From NCBI GenBank assembly GCA_002189035.1, contig CM007992.1, forward strand, positions 1,550,001-1,614,000: DNA of 64,000 nucleotides, in the 5' to 3' direction. This document shows, piece after piece, positions 11,340 to 21,490 of the stretch. Each line of letters starts with the position of its first letter. Within the stretch, counting starts at the first letter, position 1. Position numbers and translations under genes: made by a program. The notes below the pieces were generated by a model, which was not told where the DNA came from, did not search any database, and worked only from the letters and a program-made list of their open reading frames with translations. The DNA is from Utricularia gibba. Lineage: Eukaryota > Streptophyta > Magnoliopsida > Lamiales > Lentibulariaceae.

Positions 11340-12340
11340 ACCAATGGATAGTTTCAATAGAGGTGGGCAAGAATATGGATCAATTCGTTGACTCGGCGAG
11401 TTGATTGGTGACTCGTACTCATGCGAAAATAAGTATGAGTCGCTAAATTAGCTTATTTTTTAATAAAAAAATATTTTAGATTAATGTAATGATTCATTAA
11501 TTTTTTTATCAAGTCTAATTATTATACCCAAGTTCTAACCAACAAAAGATAGTACCGTGACTTTGACACTAATTTTTCAAATCTCAAATCTAGGATTTAA
11601 AAAAGTTTTGATTTTATCATTTTCTTCATGTTTGCAATAGTATTTTTAAACTGATTTCTTCTGCCATTTTATTGTTTTTCACTACTTGTGACTTTTTATC
11701 TTAATTCTTTGCATTTTTATTTATGTATAATTTTTGTAGATGGTTGAATCCTTGAACCCTTCTGTCCCACAGTTACATGATTAAAGCATTGATGTTATGC
11801 CATAGAAATGGAGGATGAATGTATTAGCGATGCCGAATGAGCTTCTTCAATCTAGAACAAGGGCAAATCATCTTTGCTAGATTGACATGATCATTTCATG
11901 TATGACATGAACATATATTCTGCATAAGTATGTTTTGTGAATAATTTTTCTTTTTTTACATCAAGTATTTTAATTTGATTAATTGATTTTAATTCTGTTG
12001 CTTGCTGTACATAAATCGAGTCAAGGATCAACTTGTGACGGGTTGGACTCGACAAGTCCAATTACTCACCTTTGACTCATCTAACTTGACCTGAACTCGT
12101 ACGAGTTGGACCCATGCCCACCTCTAATTTTCAATCAAGGGGTTACTCTCACTAGTGGATTCCATGAACAATGGCACCAACCATGAGTGGGGTGATATCT
12201 TTGTATGCCAACATTTAAATTGAAATGAGGGCTGGCATGGAGATTACGTGAAGATTGATGACGACAATCCGTTGATTTATGTTGTGCTTTTATATGGGCT
12301 AAACCTGAGTACATACAAGACAACACTTCAAGTATTGAAT
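11340..12340 (+). pseudogene. GDSL-type esterase/lipase relic split by a hAT element
   Basis: The pieces at 11340-11357 and 12127-12340 correspond to one exon segment also present at about 20170-20260 and, inverted, at about 30710-30840. The shared stretch reads 'gatagtttcaa..ggggttactctcactagtggatt' then 'ggggtgatatctttgtatgccaacatttaaatt'. In the right arm it reads as GDSL-lipase-like sequence ('SFNQGLLSLVDS'). Here it is frameshifted and interrupted by a 769-bp hAT insertion. Only a small part of the gene is visible. Confidence 0.6.
11358..12126. mobile_element. Non-autonomous hAT element
   Basis: Perfect 12-bp terminal inverted repeats (TAGAGGTGGGCA at 11358; TGCCCACCTCTA ending at 12126) and an 8-bp target duplication matching at 7 of 8 positions (AGTTTCAA at 11350-11357, ATTTTCAA at 12127-12134) mark it. 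Subterminal DNA has repeated GACTC/GAGTC motifs. There is no transposase. The paralogous GDSL segment elsewhere lacks this insert, which confirms it independently. Confidence 0.92.
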
Positions 12341-12349
12341 GTATTGCTT

Positions 12350-13650
12350 GAAACAAGTCTAATTATAATACAAGTAGTTTATTATGAAGAACATGCATCT
12401 CATTCAAGCAGTTGAGGAAGTAGAAAGTAAAATGAGAAGAAGTGATAGGATGATGGCTTTGATTTTTGTTTGGGACTTATTGTATGATACCTAATTTTTA
12501 TGATGAACTTTTAGTTGTGTCAATTATTAGGAGTGAACAATTTTTGATATATTAGCACTTGGTGATTTTGCTTGAAGTAAATATTTATGTGGTTTTGTTG
12601 CATTAACTATGATTTCAATCAAAGAAATGCTTAGTTATTGATCTCTTTTTTATGTTAAAATTGTATCATTTTTTTCAAATTACAGTGATTCTTGAAGAAT
12701 GCATAAATAAAAATTAATAATAGTTATCAATTTTTATTTTAGGTATTGCTTACTTCATTAAAAAAACGACTAAACATTTAGTGTGTCAAATTGGTATCTA
12801 TGCAGAAATTGTATAACTCTTCTGAATTAGTGTGTTTCTGAAACTGTGGGGAATACAATTGATTCCAAAATCAAAATTGGGGAAAATTACCTCTCAAATT
12901 TTATTTGGACCACTTATTTCATATAAAAAATGGCTTTGCTCCCTTATTTATAATATATATATATATAATTTAATTATGCAAATGTTTATATCACTCTTAT
13001 GTTTAGTTGGTTAACTGGAAAGGTATATTTTTCTTTAATGTTCGTAAAGTATTTGAGAATGAAATGATATAACTTACCTATTTAATATCATTCTATACAA
13101 TATTATGTAATTATATATATGAAATAATTCCCTTCAATGCCTACTACGATATCATTCCCATACACTTCGTGAGGGGGTTTAGTTCAAAATATACCTTGAT
13201 GTAGTAGCAGCATTATCTTGAAATTCCTTGGGCATCTATTTGTTTTCAGGACCATCTCACAAAGAATGACCCGGTCCCTCTTCTGATGACTTATATATTC
13301 CTAGTTAGTTGCAAAAATAAACAAAACTGTTAGGAGTAAATTCCGCCATTTTATCAAAATAACTATATTGGTAAAATTTTTTTATCAAAATACTTAATTT
13401 CTTATGATTAGGAAAATACCTGTGTTTGCTTAAAATATTTGTGTTTTGTTAATCTTTTTTAAATAAATTCATTGTTAGTAAAATACTTGTTTTTTAAATT
13501 AAATTATTTACCAATATATAAAACTTTAATTCAAATATTAATATATTTATATTTCATAAATTTGTATATACACTTGCACATCATAGGTAATGATTTCTGT
13601 ATCATTGGGTATTTAGATATTAGAAAAGAAAAAAATGATATGTAGTAAAT
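12350..13650. other. AT-rich intergenic DNA, no gene seen
   Basis: Nothing recognisable is present apart from a short TA-rich microsatellite near 12953-12966. The small open frames here have no coding character. Confidence 0.6.
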
Positions 13651-13686
13651 TTGAGCAAGTTTGAAAGAAAAATAATTATATTGTAC

Positions 13687-13950
13687 TTGGCTTATAAAAT
13701 TCTCTATCGAGCCATGAAAAAAAATCAACAAAAGACAGAAACAAATCTATTATCTGTTTTTTGTCAAGCAAACAATACATATAGTAACTCCAGATATAGC
13801 AGTAAAAGCAAGACGTGTTGGTGGATCGGATCAACTCATCAAATTCCCAATGAAATAGGAAAAACACTTGGCGTTCGTTGGTTATTAGCAGCATCTCGAA
13901 AAATTCTGGGTCAAATTATTGCTTTCAAATTAAGTTCCAAATTCTGGATG
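13687..13950 (+). pseudogene. rps7: Plastid-derived rps7 fragment (NUPT)
   Basis: The translation preserves the order of chloroplast ribosomal protein S7: [22 protein letters not shown], then (in another frame) [14 protein letters not shown], and [10 protein letters not shown] and AFKLSS. The match begins mid-gene and ends before the S7 C-terminus. At least one frameshift (near 13790-13850) and several substitutions break it, so it is an old nuclear copy of plastid DNA. There are no plastid flanking genes on either side, so the transferred piece was small or has been eroded. Confidence 0.85.
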
Positions 13951-14419
13951 CATCCATTCAGCACGAATCAAAGATCCCTTTATGTTGATGGTCGCTTGCC
14001 AACCTATAGCATAGGATACTGATGAAGATGATACAACATACTTGACAACAAATTGTTAACAATAAATCAATAAAGCAACATAACTTGGAGAACTCAAGTT
14101 GGATTTGACTAATAGTAGAAGTCAACGAGTTTTAGGGAATAAGCCAATAATATTTTCCTATAGAATTGCTTTTTTGGGTTGGTTTTATGCATTTGGTTAA
14201 AGAAGAAGGTAATCTTTTCAAATGAAAAAAAAGGTACTTTGTTTCGTTTTTTTTTTTTTTTTTTTGATAATACACATTTCCCCTCAACTAGTCAACTGCT
14301 CTAACGAAATGAGTCTTGTCTCCATATGTAATGAGAGATCAACGTCCCCTACCGCAATCATGCTATTCCAACTTTTCTTATCTCTTTCGTTCCTTTTACT
14401 TGTAGTAACTTTGATGAAG

Positions 14420-14640
14420 ATGTAGAGTCATCCTCATTATTCTATCGTGCCTCCTACGCTTGAAGAAAGCTGGTTAATTCATCCAACGGCATATCATCCA
14501 AATCCTTTGCTTCCTCTATTACCACAAAGTTATATTTGTGATCCAAGGATCGTACAACTTTTCAACTAATCTTACATCTGTTAGCTATTCTCCAAAGCAT
14601 TTCATCTAATTTCTTGCCATGAACATGAATCACATACTTT
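14420..14640 (-). pseudogene. Copia gag (UBN2-type) relic
   Basis: Read on the minus strand, the DNA gives a block like the conserved gag segment of plant copia elements: 'EKLLRSLDHKYNFVV' followed by 'IEEAKDLDDMPLDEL' and 'TSFLQAYE', with frameshifts. No LTR or pol is adjacent. It is a small orphan fragment partly overlapped by the inverted repeat at 14545-14820. Confidence 0.65.
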
Positions 14641-14820
14641 GCGATTCCCTCACCAAAATTCTGATGAAGAGATTCAAACTCACCACGTAAAGTTTGTAAT
14701 CGAACTTTCTTAACTTTATCAACCCCTTGAACACAAGGCCAATGTACTATAGAAATTAGATGAAATGCTTTGGAGAAAAGCTAACAGATGTAAGATTAGT
14801 TGAAAAGTTGTACGATCCTT
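14545..14820. repeat. Close inverted repeat made of gag relic sequence
   Basis: 14545-14613 and 14751-14820 are near-identical reverse complements of about 70 bp, separated by 137 bp. The repeated unit contains 'ggatcgtacaacttttcaac' and 'ccaaagcatttcatctaat'. A transcript through it could fold into a long hairpin. Both arms derive from the copia gag fragment. Confidence 0.85.
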
Positions 14821-15811
14821 GTAGAAAGCTATTTGACCATGCCACTCAAACTTCATTATATAAAAATTCGATACAATCATAATTAAATTCTTTTGTTTCA
14901 TAAATTGTTCATGCAATCAGTTATTTGTTTTTTTTACTAATTTAAAATAAATTTAAATCTTTTACACTTATGCTTCTCATGATACCATCCGAATTTATAT
15001 TTTAATCCTAGAATATTTTTAAATGTATGAATTAGAGATTATGAATTGTATTTACATGCAAGAAATTGATGTAAACACAATTATTTGCCTCCTTAATTTT
15101 TTATATTATCCTACCCGATAATTATACACGTGTCCTAATAAAAAGTTAGCCTGATGTTTTTTAGAAATCCTCTTCTAGTGCAAAACACCCAAGTTTCCTT
15201 GTTGATGACTATAGATTATTCGTTCGCTGGCTGATTATTACCTTCTCCTTTCCTCGGCAAACGCAAAGAACCTAACCTAACCGAGAAGTGCGTTGCTAAA
15301 ACGAAGGATCTATTGGCATGGCTGATCTAAAAATCACCAGAAGTGCGTGCGTTTCTGGTTATGTTTTTGTATGTGTGTGTGTGTGTGTTAATTGGCGCAT
15401 TTCTTGGGGCGTTTTTATGGGGTGTGAGTTGGAAACGAGGGAATGGGCGGGCGACAGTGTAGAGAAGGGAAATGAGTGAAAACCTATGTGGTGTGTATGG
15501 CTATGCTTGCTTATTGATTAGGACTGGATTATCATAATGTGGCACTCCTTGTCACCTGGACCCCCCAGAATCTAACTTGGTTTTCACACATTATATATAT
15601 ACCTTGTGTGGATTAATCAACTTTATGAAGAAGTGAAATCATCTTGGAACAACAGCAGATCATCTCAGGTCATCATTATTTATGGACACATGGAAAAACA
15701 TGACAAAGAAGGGATAGTTCCAACAATCTAGCAATAAACAACATAGAACAATAGAACAAGACGGCTTTATTTAAGTTTCGTGAAAATTACTAGTTCATGG
15801 GATGGTCTTCA

Positions 15812-18332
15812 CTAGTTCATGAAGACAGATCTTTTCATGCTCCACGAACTCAGCTTTTGGATTCTCACTGATTCAGTACCGTTGTTGAAAACGTACAAGT
15901 GTGACTCTTCAAAAATTGCTAAGGTTGGATACACACGAGATGTTATCACAGTCTTTCCTCCAGATGCAAAGCTCTCCACAACTGAGTGATCAATCTATTG
16001 AAGATAATGACAAATGCACCATCAAAAAAAGATGAAATAATGATAATAGATTTGCACCAAAAAATGAGATGACATTGTACCAAGCTCCTAAGGGAAAGAC
16101 TCTTGTACTTCAAGTCCACATTTACAAATCCTCCGAAAGATGGTCGATATGCATCGCTTCCTCCATCCATTTGTGATTTTCCACTCACCAATGTGGATCT
16201 AGAAGCATTAAACAATGAGACCTACAAAATAATTGACATATAATATATAATTCAAGGATTAATAGATGTTGAGAGTACCTTGTAGCATCTGAACATAATA
16301 GAACTAAATATTGATTTTGATCCTTGAAAATCCTGAAGAATACTGGAGTGTATTCTTCCAGTTTCTCAGAAGCTAGAGTAATAAGACCAAATGGTCCTAA
16401 TGTTCCTTGAACACTTGAGTCTCTCTCCCCACAAATCTTTTGTGGATCATGTATATCCCATCTTGGATCCAGAGGTTCAGCCTTGTCCAAATTATCAAAA
16501 GTAAAGGTGACATCAACATCAACTTGGGCGGGAGTGATGCCATGAATCTCAATTTGTTGTCCACTATGAAGATCTTTGTTGTTCAATTCCACCTTGTTTT
16601 TCCTTAGTGTTTCCACTTCCTTAATAGGCCATTGAATAAGTTGTCTCCCATTCGGATCCAGAACCAATGTTCGAGGAATCAACTGAAAAAAAAAAAAAAT
16701 CAATTAGCATATGAATTTAAATACAAAAGAACTAGTTAATTAGGTACCTGTATACCGGCCCATCCCTTCTTAACATCATTTTCAGTAGTATCTGATTCAT
16801 TTGCCCATCCCCACAAAATTCTTCGTTGCTTGCTAAGATCATAAAAAGATTTTGAAGCATAAAAGTTTCCATAATCATACCTCAATCCATGCCACCCATC
16901 AATCAAATCCTCATCTGGAATATATTTATCCAAATCACGATGATATGTCCCAATGGTGTAATACTCATACCTCGTAACATCAAGACTTACCTTCATCACA
17001 TGCTTCACATTTTCCCCAAAAGCTGAAGTATCAAGTCCATTTCTTGTGGTAACAGAAACAGGGAAGAAATCTGGGCACTCAAAATTGCCGGTTCCAGACA
17101 CAGAATGCAATGGATGCTTCGCCTTGATCCATTGCTTGAAGTCTTTGCTCCGGTAAAGGAACGTCATTCCCCTATGCTTACGCCGACCACCAATGACAAT
17201 TCTCCAGTGGCCATCATGACCGAACCATGCTGTAGTTGGATCACGAAAAGCGGTCTTGTTGATGGATTCATCCGACACGATCAATGGATTATCATTGGGC
17301 TTTATCCATTCTCGAAGATAAGGATCTGAAAGATTAGCTGGAACAGCATAGTTTTGCACCTGAGTATTGTTTTCATCAACAATCCCAGTATAAAGAATGA
17401 CCGGCTTATTTCCAGGGAGAACAGTTGCAGAGCCGGACCAACAGCCATAATTATCAAATGACTTTGATGGATAAATGGCTGGTTCAAGTTTGATCCAGTT
17501 GATCAAGTCTTTCGAAACTGAATGAGCCCAGACGATGTTACCCCAAACCGCTCCTTTTGGATTGTATTGGTAGAAGAGATGATAAAATCCGTTGTAATAC
17601 ATTGGACCTGTTATTATTTAAAAAATGATCAAACTATTGAATAAACTGGAAAATATGCCAAAAGGTTAAAAGGAACGAACACTCACCATTGGGATCTGAT
17701 TTTGTTTCCATTTTCCCAGGATCGTCATGTGGAGAAACAAAAGCATGAGCCCATTAGTTCATAAACCAAACTTCCATCAACAAAAAAGTAAAATAGCAGA
17801 ATGAAAGAACACATGGGGTACGGTTTTAAGACACAACTGGAAAAGGGGAAAAATGTTGCCTTTTAGGGAGGAAAGGAGGAAATGGTATCAGAATCCAAAA
17901 AAAAAAAAAAAAAAAAATGCATGCATGCAATGAAATTGCCAAGTCATTGCTTATTCGGACTGGTTCAGAATAAAATAAAAATGGCGTGTGTTTAATAGGG
18001 GGAAGGATGCCTCATTAATGCGGAGTGATGCCCTCGTGTGTGGTGTGTTCAGATTCTGGATAAGAATTGAGGTTTTCCAAAACAACAATATCTTCACAAA
18101 ACTCATGCAGAAAGCGAAGCTAAAACATGAATTTGGTACCGTTAATCCAATGTCTTGAGGGTTGAAAATGGTATGCTGTCCGGTGCTCCTGCTTCACATT
18201 AGCGGCTACGACAGATTGCAGATTGGTGAATACATTGTGTGCCCCATGGACGCCATCTACGCTGAGCATCGCCAAAAAACACAGGGCCAAAACAAGGAAA
18301 TCCCATCTCCTACCAGAAACTAGAAGCGCCAT
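15812..18332 (-). CDS. Cell-wall-type beta-fructofuranosidase (acid invertase), left copy
   Basis: This is a GH32 enzyme that hydrolyses sucrose to glucose and fructose, probably secreted to the cell wall. Six exons on the minus strand: 18140-18332, 17687-17695 (the classic 9-bp mini-exon encoding DPN), 16748-17607, 16279-16682, 16081-16198 and 15812-15994. Phases agree and give 588 residues. Seen: a hydrophobic N-terminal signal sequence (about residues 10-30), WINDPNG at 62-68 (nucleophile Asp65), FRDP at 188-191, and ECPD at 244-247 with Glu244 as the likely acid/base. Pro in ECPD is the cell-wall rather than the vacuolar form. The residue before ECPD is Phe where Trp is usual. The D-x-x-R after 'SL' (Asp277) keeps the Asp associated with sucrose use. 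The gene appears intact. It is a near-twin of 33260-35781. A fructan exohydrolase role cannot be excluded by sequence alone. Confidence 0.93.
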
Positions 18333-18405
18333 GAGTGGGAGGACGAATAAACCAGAAGCTAACCAGAAGAATAAGGCTGAGTTTGGATGCTGTGAATCTG
18401 AAGAG

Positions 18406-18413
18406 TATTTATA
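18406..18413 (-). promoter_or_regulatory. TATA box of the left invertase gene
   Basis: TATAAATA on the minus strand, 74 bp upstream of the start codon, implies a short 5' leader. It lies just inside the edge of the near-identical tract (18419), so the core promoter is shared with the right copy while DNA further upstream differs. Confidence 0.7.
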
Positions 18414-18589
18414 AGGGAAGAAGAGAGAGGGGCTTTGGGTTTGAAAAGAGGGTAGAATCTGTTAAGAGTCAAATGAATAAATTTGCTGTTAGCGGAAATC
18501 TCTCGTTCATTTGAATGAGTAAGGCATCTTTATCTTGACTTATGAATCAGCAAATATTAACTTATTAGAAGATATGTCAGTTAATAAGG

Positions 18590-19700
18590 TTAAAAATGGG
18601 GAAACTCCTGTTTCATCTCAACAACTTGGAGGAATTTTTGTTGGTCTTTAACTAACGCTACAGATTTAAGGGGCCCTTTGGCTTTGGCAACCGAATGAGA
18701 TCCTTCGGATGGTCTCATCTTGGCGAATCCTTCGTCTGGCCTGACCCAGTTACCTGAAGGCTGGGCAGTCGCTGAACCAGTTACCACCAAAAAAGAGTTG
18801 GTCAATAAAACTAATATCATTTTTTTCGCCCTTGATTTGTGCCTGTGTTTGTTTGTTTCTTTTTTTTGTTTTTTTTTTTGAGCACGTGTTGATCGCCACC
18901 GTCATGTCCTGAGACAATTTGGTGATGGCAAATTCAACCAGGCGACACGGCCGCGATGCACGTCCCTGGAAAAACAAGGTACGACTGATGATGATGATGA
19001 TGATGATGAGTCGCTCACTGAAACCGATCCAGAACTGTGGTACAGCTTCCAGTGCAATTTGAAGGTCGAATACTACACCCATTGAAAACGTCGATTGAGT
19101 AGGCTGGATGGATTCCAGCACGCCATCAATTGCCAGAATCATGTTCTCTGCACATGTCGCTGATTTGGTTCTACCATCCATCATCTATAGCACAAGGTTA
19201 AGGACTCTTTAGAACCCCAGTTGCCAAATTTTCAGCTCTGTGAAGCGTCTTCCTCCTGCAATCAATCCCTTGCAATGCATCCCACAGCCCGCCCACCCTT
19301 GTATTTTCAGCTCTGTGAAGCGTCTTCCTCTCTGCATTGTGGATGAGCCCCCGTAGGAAGGGCGCTGCATTAGTTGGGTAGTTGGTGTAGGCGTCCCCAA
19401 GGAAAAGAGACGGTCACCGTGTCATTATCTGCATTTAGTTTTGGAGTTCCGATGCATTTACTGCAACATCTCGCCCTCTCATTCACGAGGCTGACTCTCG
19501 CATACCAAGAAGACACCGCAGGCGCCCGGAGATATCTCATCCCCCATGGGACTTCACTAGGCCGGGAACAGCGCCCTCGTAGTGTACCCTTGTTCGTTCC
19601 CGTTAATGTAATATTGTAGCTTGATCTCTAGGGTATCAGGATCAGCTGGATCCTGGATTCGGGTCATCCAGACCCGACTCGGCTGACTGTGGCAGTTAGC
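18590..19700 (-). pseudogene. Unidentified coding-like block, left arm copy
   Basis: GC-richer islands (18900-19180 and 19210-19640) stand out from their AT-rich neighbours. Their mirror images lie in the right arm at about 31420-32860. Shared phrases include 'gaactgtggtacagcttcca', 'gtgatggcaaattc' and 'ggagttccgatgcatttactg'. Frames such as 'NADNDTVTVS', 'AENMILAIDGVLES' and 'HNAERKTLHRAE' look protein-like but are broken by stops and shifts. A (TGA)n microsatellite at 18986-19009 interrupts it. I do not recognise the family. Its place between the GDSL relic and the invertase is the same in both arms. Confidence 0.45.
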
Positions 19701-19779
19701 ACCATGTGTGTGGAATATTGTCCAAGCTTACTTTGGCAGTTTGTTTATTCTTCCATTCAATTCCGGTGATAAGCGGAAT

Positions 19780-20390
19780 TCATGCCATCAATTCTTCACA
19801 TGTGCATGTTTGGGGCTTCCGGGGCCGCTTGCTTCCTTCAATCCTGCTACAACCGGATCATCTCGAATCCTCGCTCGACAAAACCGGTCGGCACCATGTA
19901 AGAATCTGACAGTTTGCTTACTAACCGAAAAGATGTAATCAGCTCCTTTGTGCGAAGAGGAAAGGCATTCTCTGTGCCGGCCACCGGTGAGCTTAGAGGC
20001 AACTCTAAGCCAACTGGGGAAAACGATGAACGGAGAAAATCTCGCGGCGTCTGTGTCGAACGCCATCTTGGTTCTTGTTTCCGGCGGCAAGGACTACATC
20101 AACAAGTTCTACATCGCCCATCGCCGGCGACGGTCCCCTGGGCTGCATCTATAATCAGTTGGTCTCGTGGCAGGAGTCTACTAAGGGATAGTTTCAACCA
20201 GGGGTGATATTTTTGTACGCCAACATTTAAATTGCGATGGGCGAGGTGCTGAACAATCCGGCGAGATAAGGGTTCTCGGTGGTTGACAGAGCGTACTGTG
20301 GGTTGGGGCAGAACCAGGCGCCGAGGGCGTACGCCGGAACGCCTTCAGAGTCTCACCCATGAATGTGCAGCAGCAGCTGGGTGTTATCAA
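19780..20390 (+). pseudogene. GDSL-type esterase/lipase relic, left arm
   Basis: Broken frames give successive landmarks of plant GDSL esterases: 'FNPATTG', 'ATLSQLGKTMNGENLA', 'SNAILVLVSGGKDYINKFY', 'GPLGCIYNQLVSW', 'SFNQG', 'VLNNPARYGFSVVDRACCGLG'. Introns, frameshifts and stops are mixed. The N-terminal FGDS block is not seen here. The same relic appears inverted at about 30570-31215, and a small piece lies at 12127-12340. Non-functional. Confidence 0.75.
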
Positions 20391-20497
20391 GTTCAAGCTT
20401 CCGTGAGTGTAACTGCGATTAAATCCGAAAATTTTGGATTGACGAAACATGTTTTTATGCCAACCACATTTTTCATCTCAGCGCGGGAAAAACGAAG

Positions 20498-20534
20498 TTA
20501 TTTAATTTTAGGACATAGGTAAAACTTGGGGTCT
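20498..20534 (-). pseudogene. 3' tail copy of the PTD gene
   Basis: The minus strand reads DPKFYLCPKIK then a stop, matching the last residues of PTD ([11 protein letters not shown], stop at 30443-30445). It is followed by the same 3' flank. Homology begins at the 'agacccc' shared by 20534 and 30409. This short piece fixes the inner edge of the palindrome and shows that the junction fell within the last PTD exon. Confidence 0.9.
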
Positions 20535-21177
20535 ATCAACAATATATAATTACATATATGATCTAAAAATTATGAATTTAGAATATAACGGATATTTAAA
20601 CTTTCATAATGAGGCATAACGGTCCTATAAAGTTTTGTGAATGGGTATATTTGACCCATAAGTTTGATGAATTGATATATTTGATTTTCGGATTTTTTTT
20701 ACTGTAGAACACATCTATTTAATAATGATAGATTTAATCCGATAAAATTTCGATTTTAACATATTTGACCTACATAAGTGAACCCGGTTCAATAATAATA
20801 AAATTTTATTAATATATATTTAATTATTAATATCTATTTAATTATTAAAATATTTAAAAAAATTTACTTCCGATATTTGACCCTAAATCGAATTGGGGAT
20901 GACCCTATTCTTCATCTACAGGTAAAGGTGAACTACCGAGAGATCGAGAGAAGTGATTCCCACACAAGAGAAAGGTGTGAAGTTGCTCTCGATTATCATT
21001 CTCTTAAGGTATGGCTTTCGTGATTTTTTTCGCTTCATTGCATTATTGCATTTGCTTCTTATTCGCCTGGTTGCTATTGTTGAAATTTTATGCAAAAATC
21101 AGTTGGTTTGTGAATGATAGTTTTCCTCGTAGTGTTCACTACACCCTTATCATATTGTGCAATCTTGGAGAAATATC
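20535..21177. other. Loop DNA left of the copia element, no gene seen
   Basis: AT-rich sequence with no match in the right arm. The segment 20930-21010 is slightly more balanced in base composition, but no exon can be argued. 21173-21177 (ATATC) is the left target site of the copia element. Confidence 0.6.
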
Positions 21178-21478
21178 TGTTAGAGATCAGCCTCAATCCA
21201 AAACTTGAAGGTGATTGGAAACACTAATCTTGTGTTATAAAGTCATGTTTCAGTTAAAAAGTGTTGGATTTGATTTGTTGGGCTTTTTGTGTGTTTTTAA
21301 TTATTGTGGCCCACTATTGGATAATCTAAGTATTGGTTATATATAAACCCTACTAGGAACACGTGTGAATTAGGTTTTTGGTCATTTTTATTGTTCATGA
21401 GTCGTTTTTTATCCAAGGCGATCTTATATGAATTATTCATTTGTTCCTTCCAAAAACTCTATCTTTCTTGCATCATCA
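21178..21478 (+). repeat. 5' LTR of the copia element
   Basis: Begins TGTTAGAGATCAG and ends GCATCATCA. A TATATAAA promoter motif lies near 21340. It is followed directly by TGATATCGGAGC, a degenerate form of the usual initiator-Met tRNA primer site TGGTATCAGAGC. Confidence 0.9.
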
Positions 21479-21490
21479 TGATATCGGAGC
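21479..21490 (+). other. Primer-binding site of the copia element
   Basis: TGATATCGGAGC directly abuts the 5' LTR. It differs from the plant copia consensus TGGTATCAGAGC at two positions. Confidence 0.75.

Larger units (their letters stand above)
14840..20534 (-). repeat. Left arm of the large palindrome
   Basis: Read on the minus strand, this segment matches 30409-36560 read on the plus strand. In order it contains the PTD 3' tail, a GDSL-lipase relic, an unidentified coding-like block, the invertase gene and its downstream flank. 16301-18419 is almost identical to 33173-35290, while the remainder is clearly diverged with indels. The outermost part (14840-15400) is shared with 6550-7515 rather than clearly with the right arm. 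Confidence 0.9.

Noticed and set aside
14222-14425. Hydrophobic 67-codon frame resembling a signal or membrane peptide
   Set aside because: Phe run comes from a poly-T tract. No further support.
17105-17329. 74-codon frame antisense to invertase exon 3 (also at 34262-34486)
   Set aside because: It is the shadow of a well-supported exon, repeated only because the gene is duplicated.
16736-17602. His290 in TYHRD of the invertase as a lost sucrose-specificity Asp, implying a fructan exohydrolase
   Set aside because: Counting residues from ECPD places the diagnostic D-x-x-K/R site in SLDVTR (Asp277), where Asp is present. The His is at a different position.
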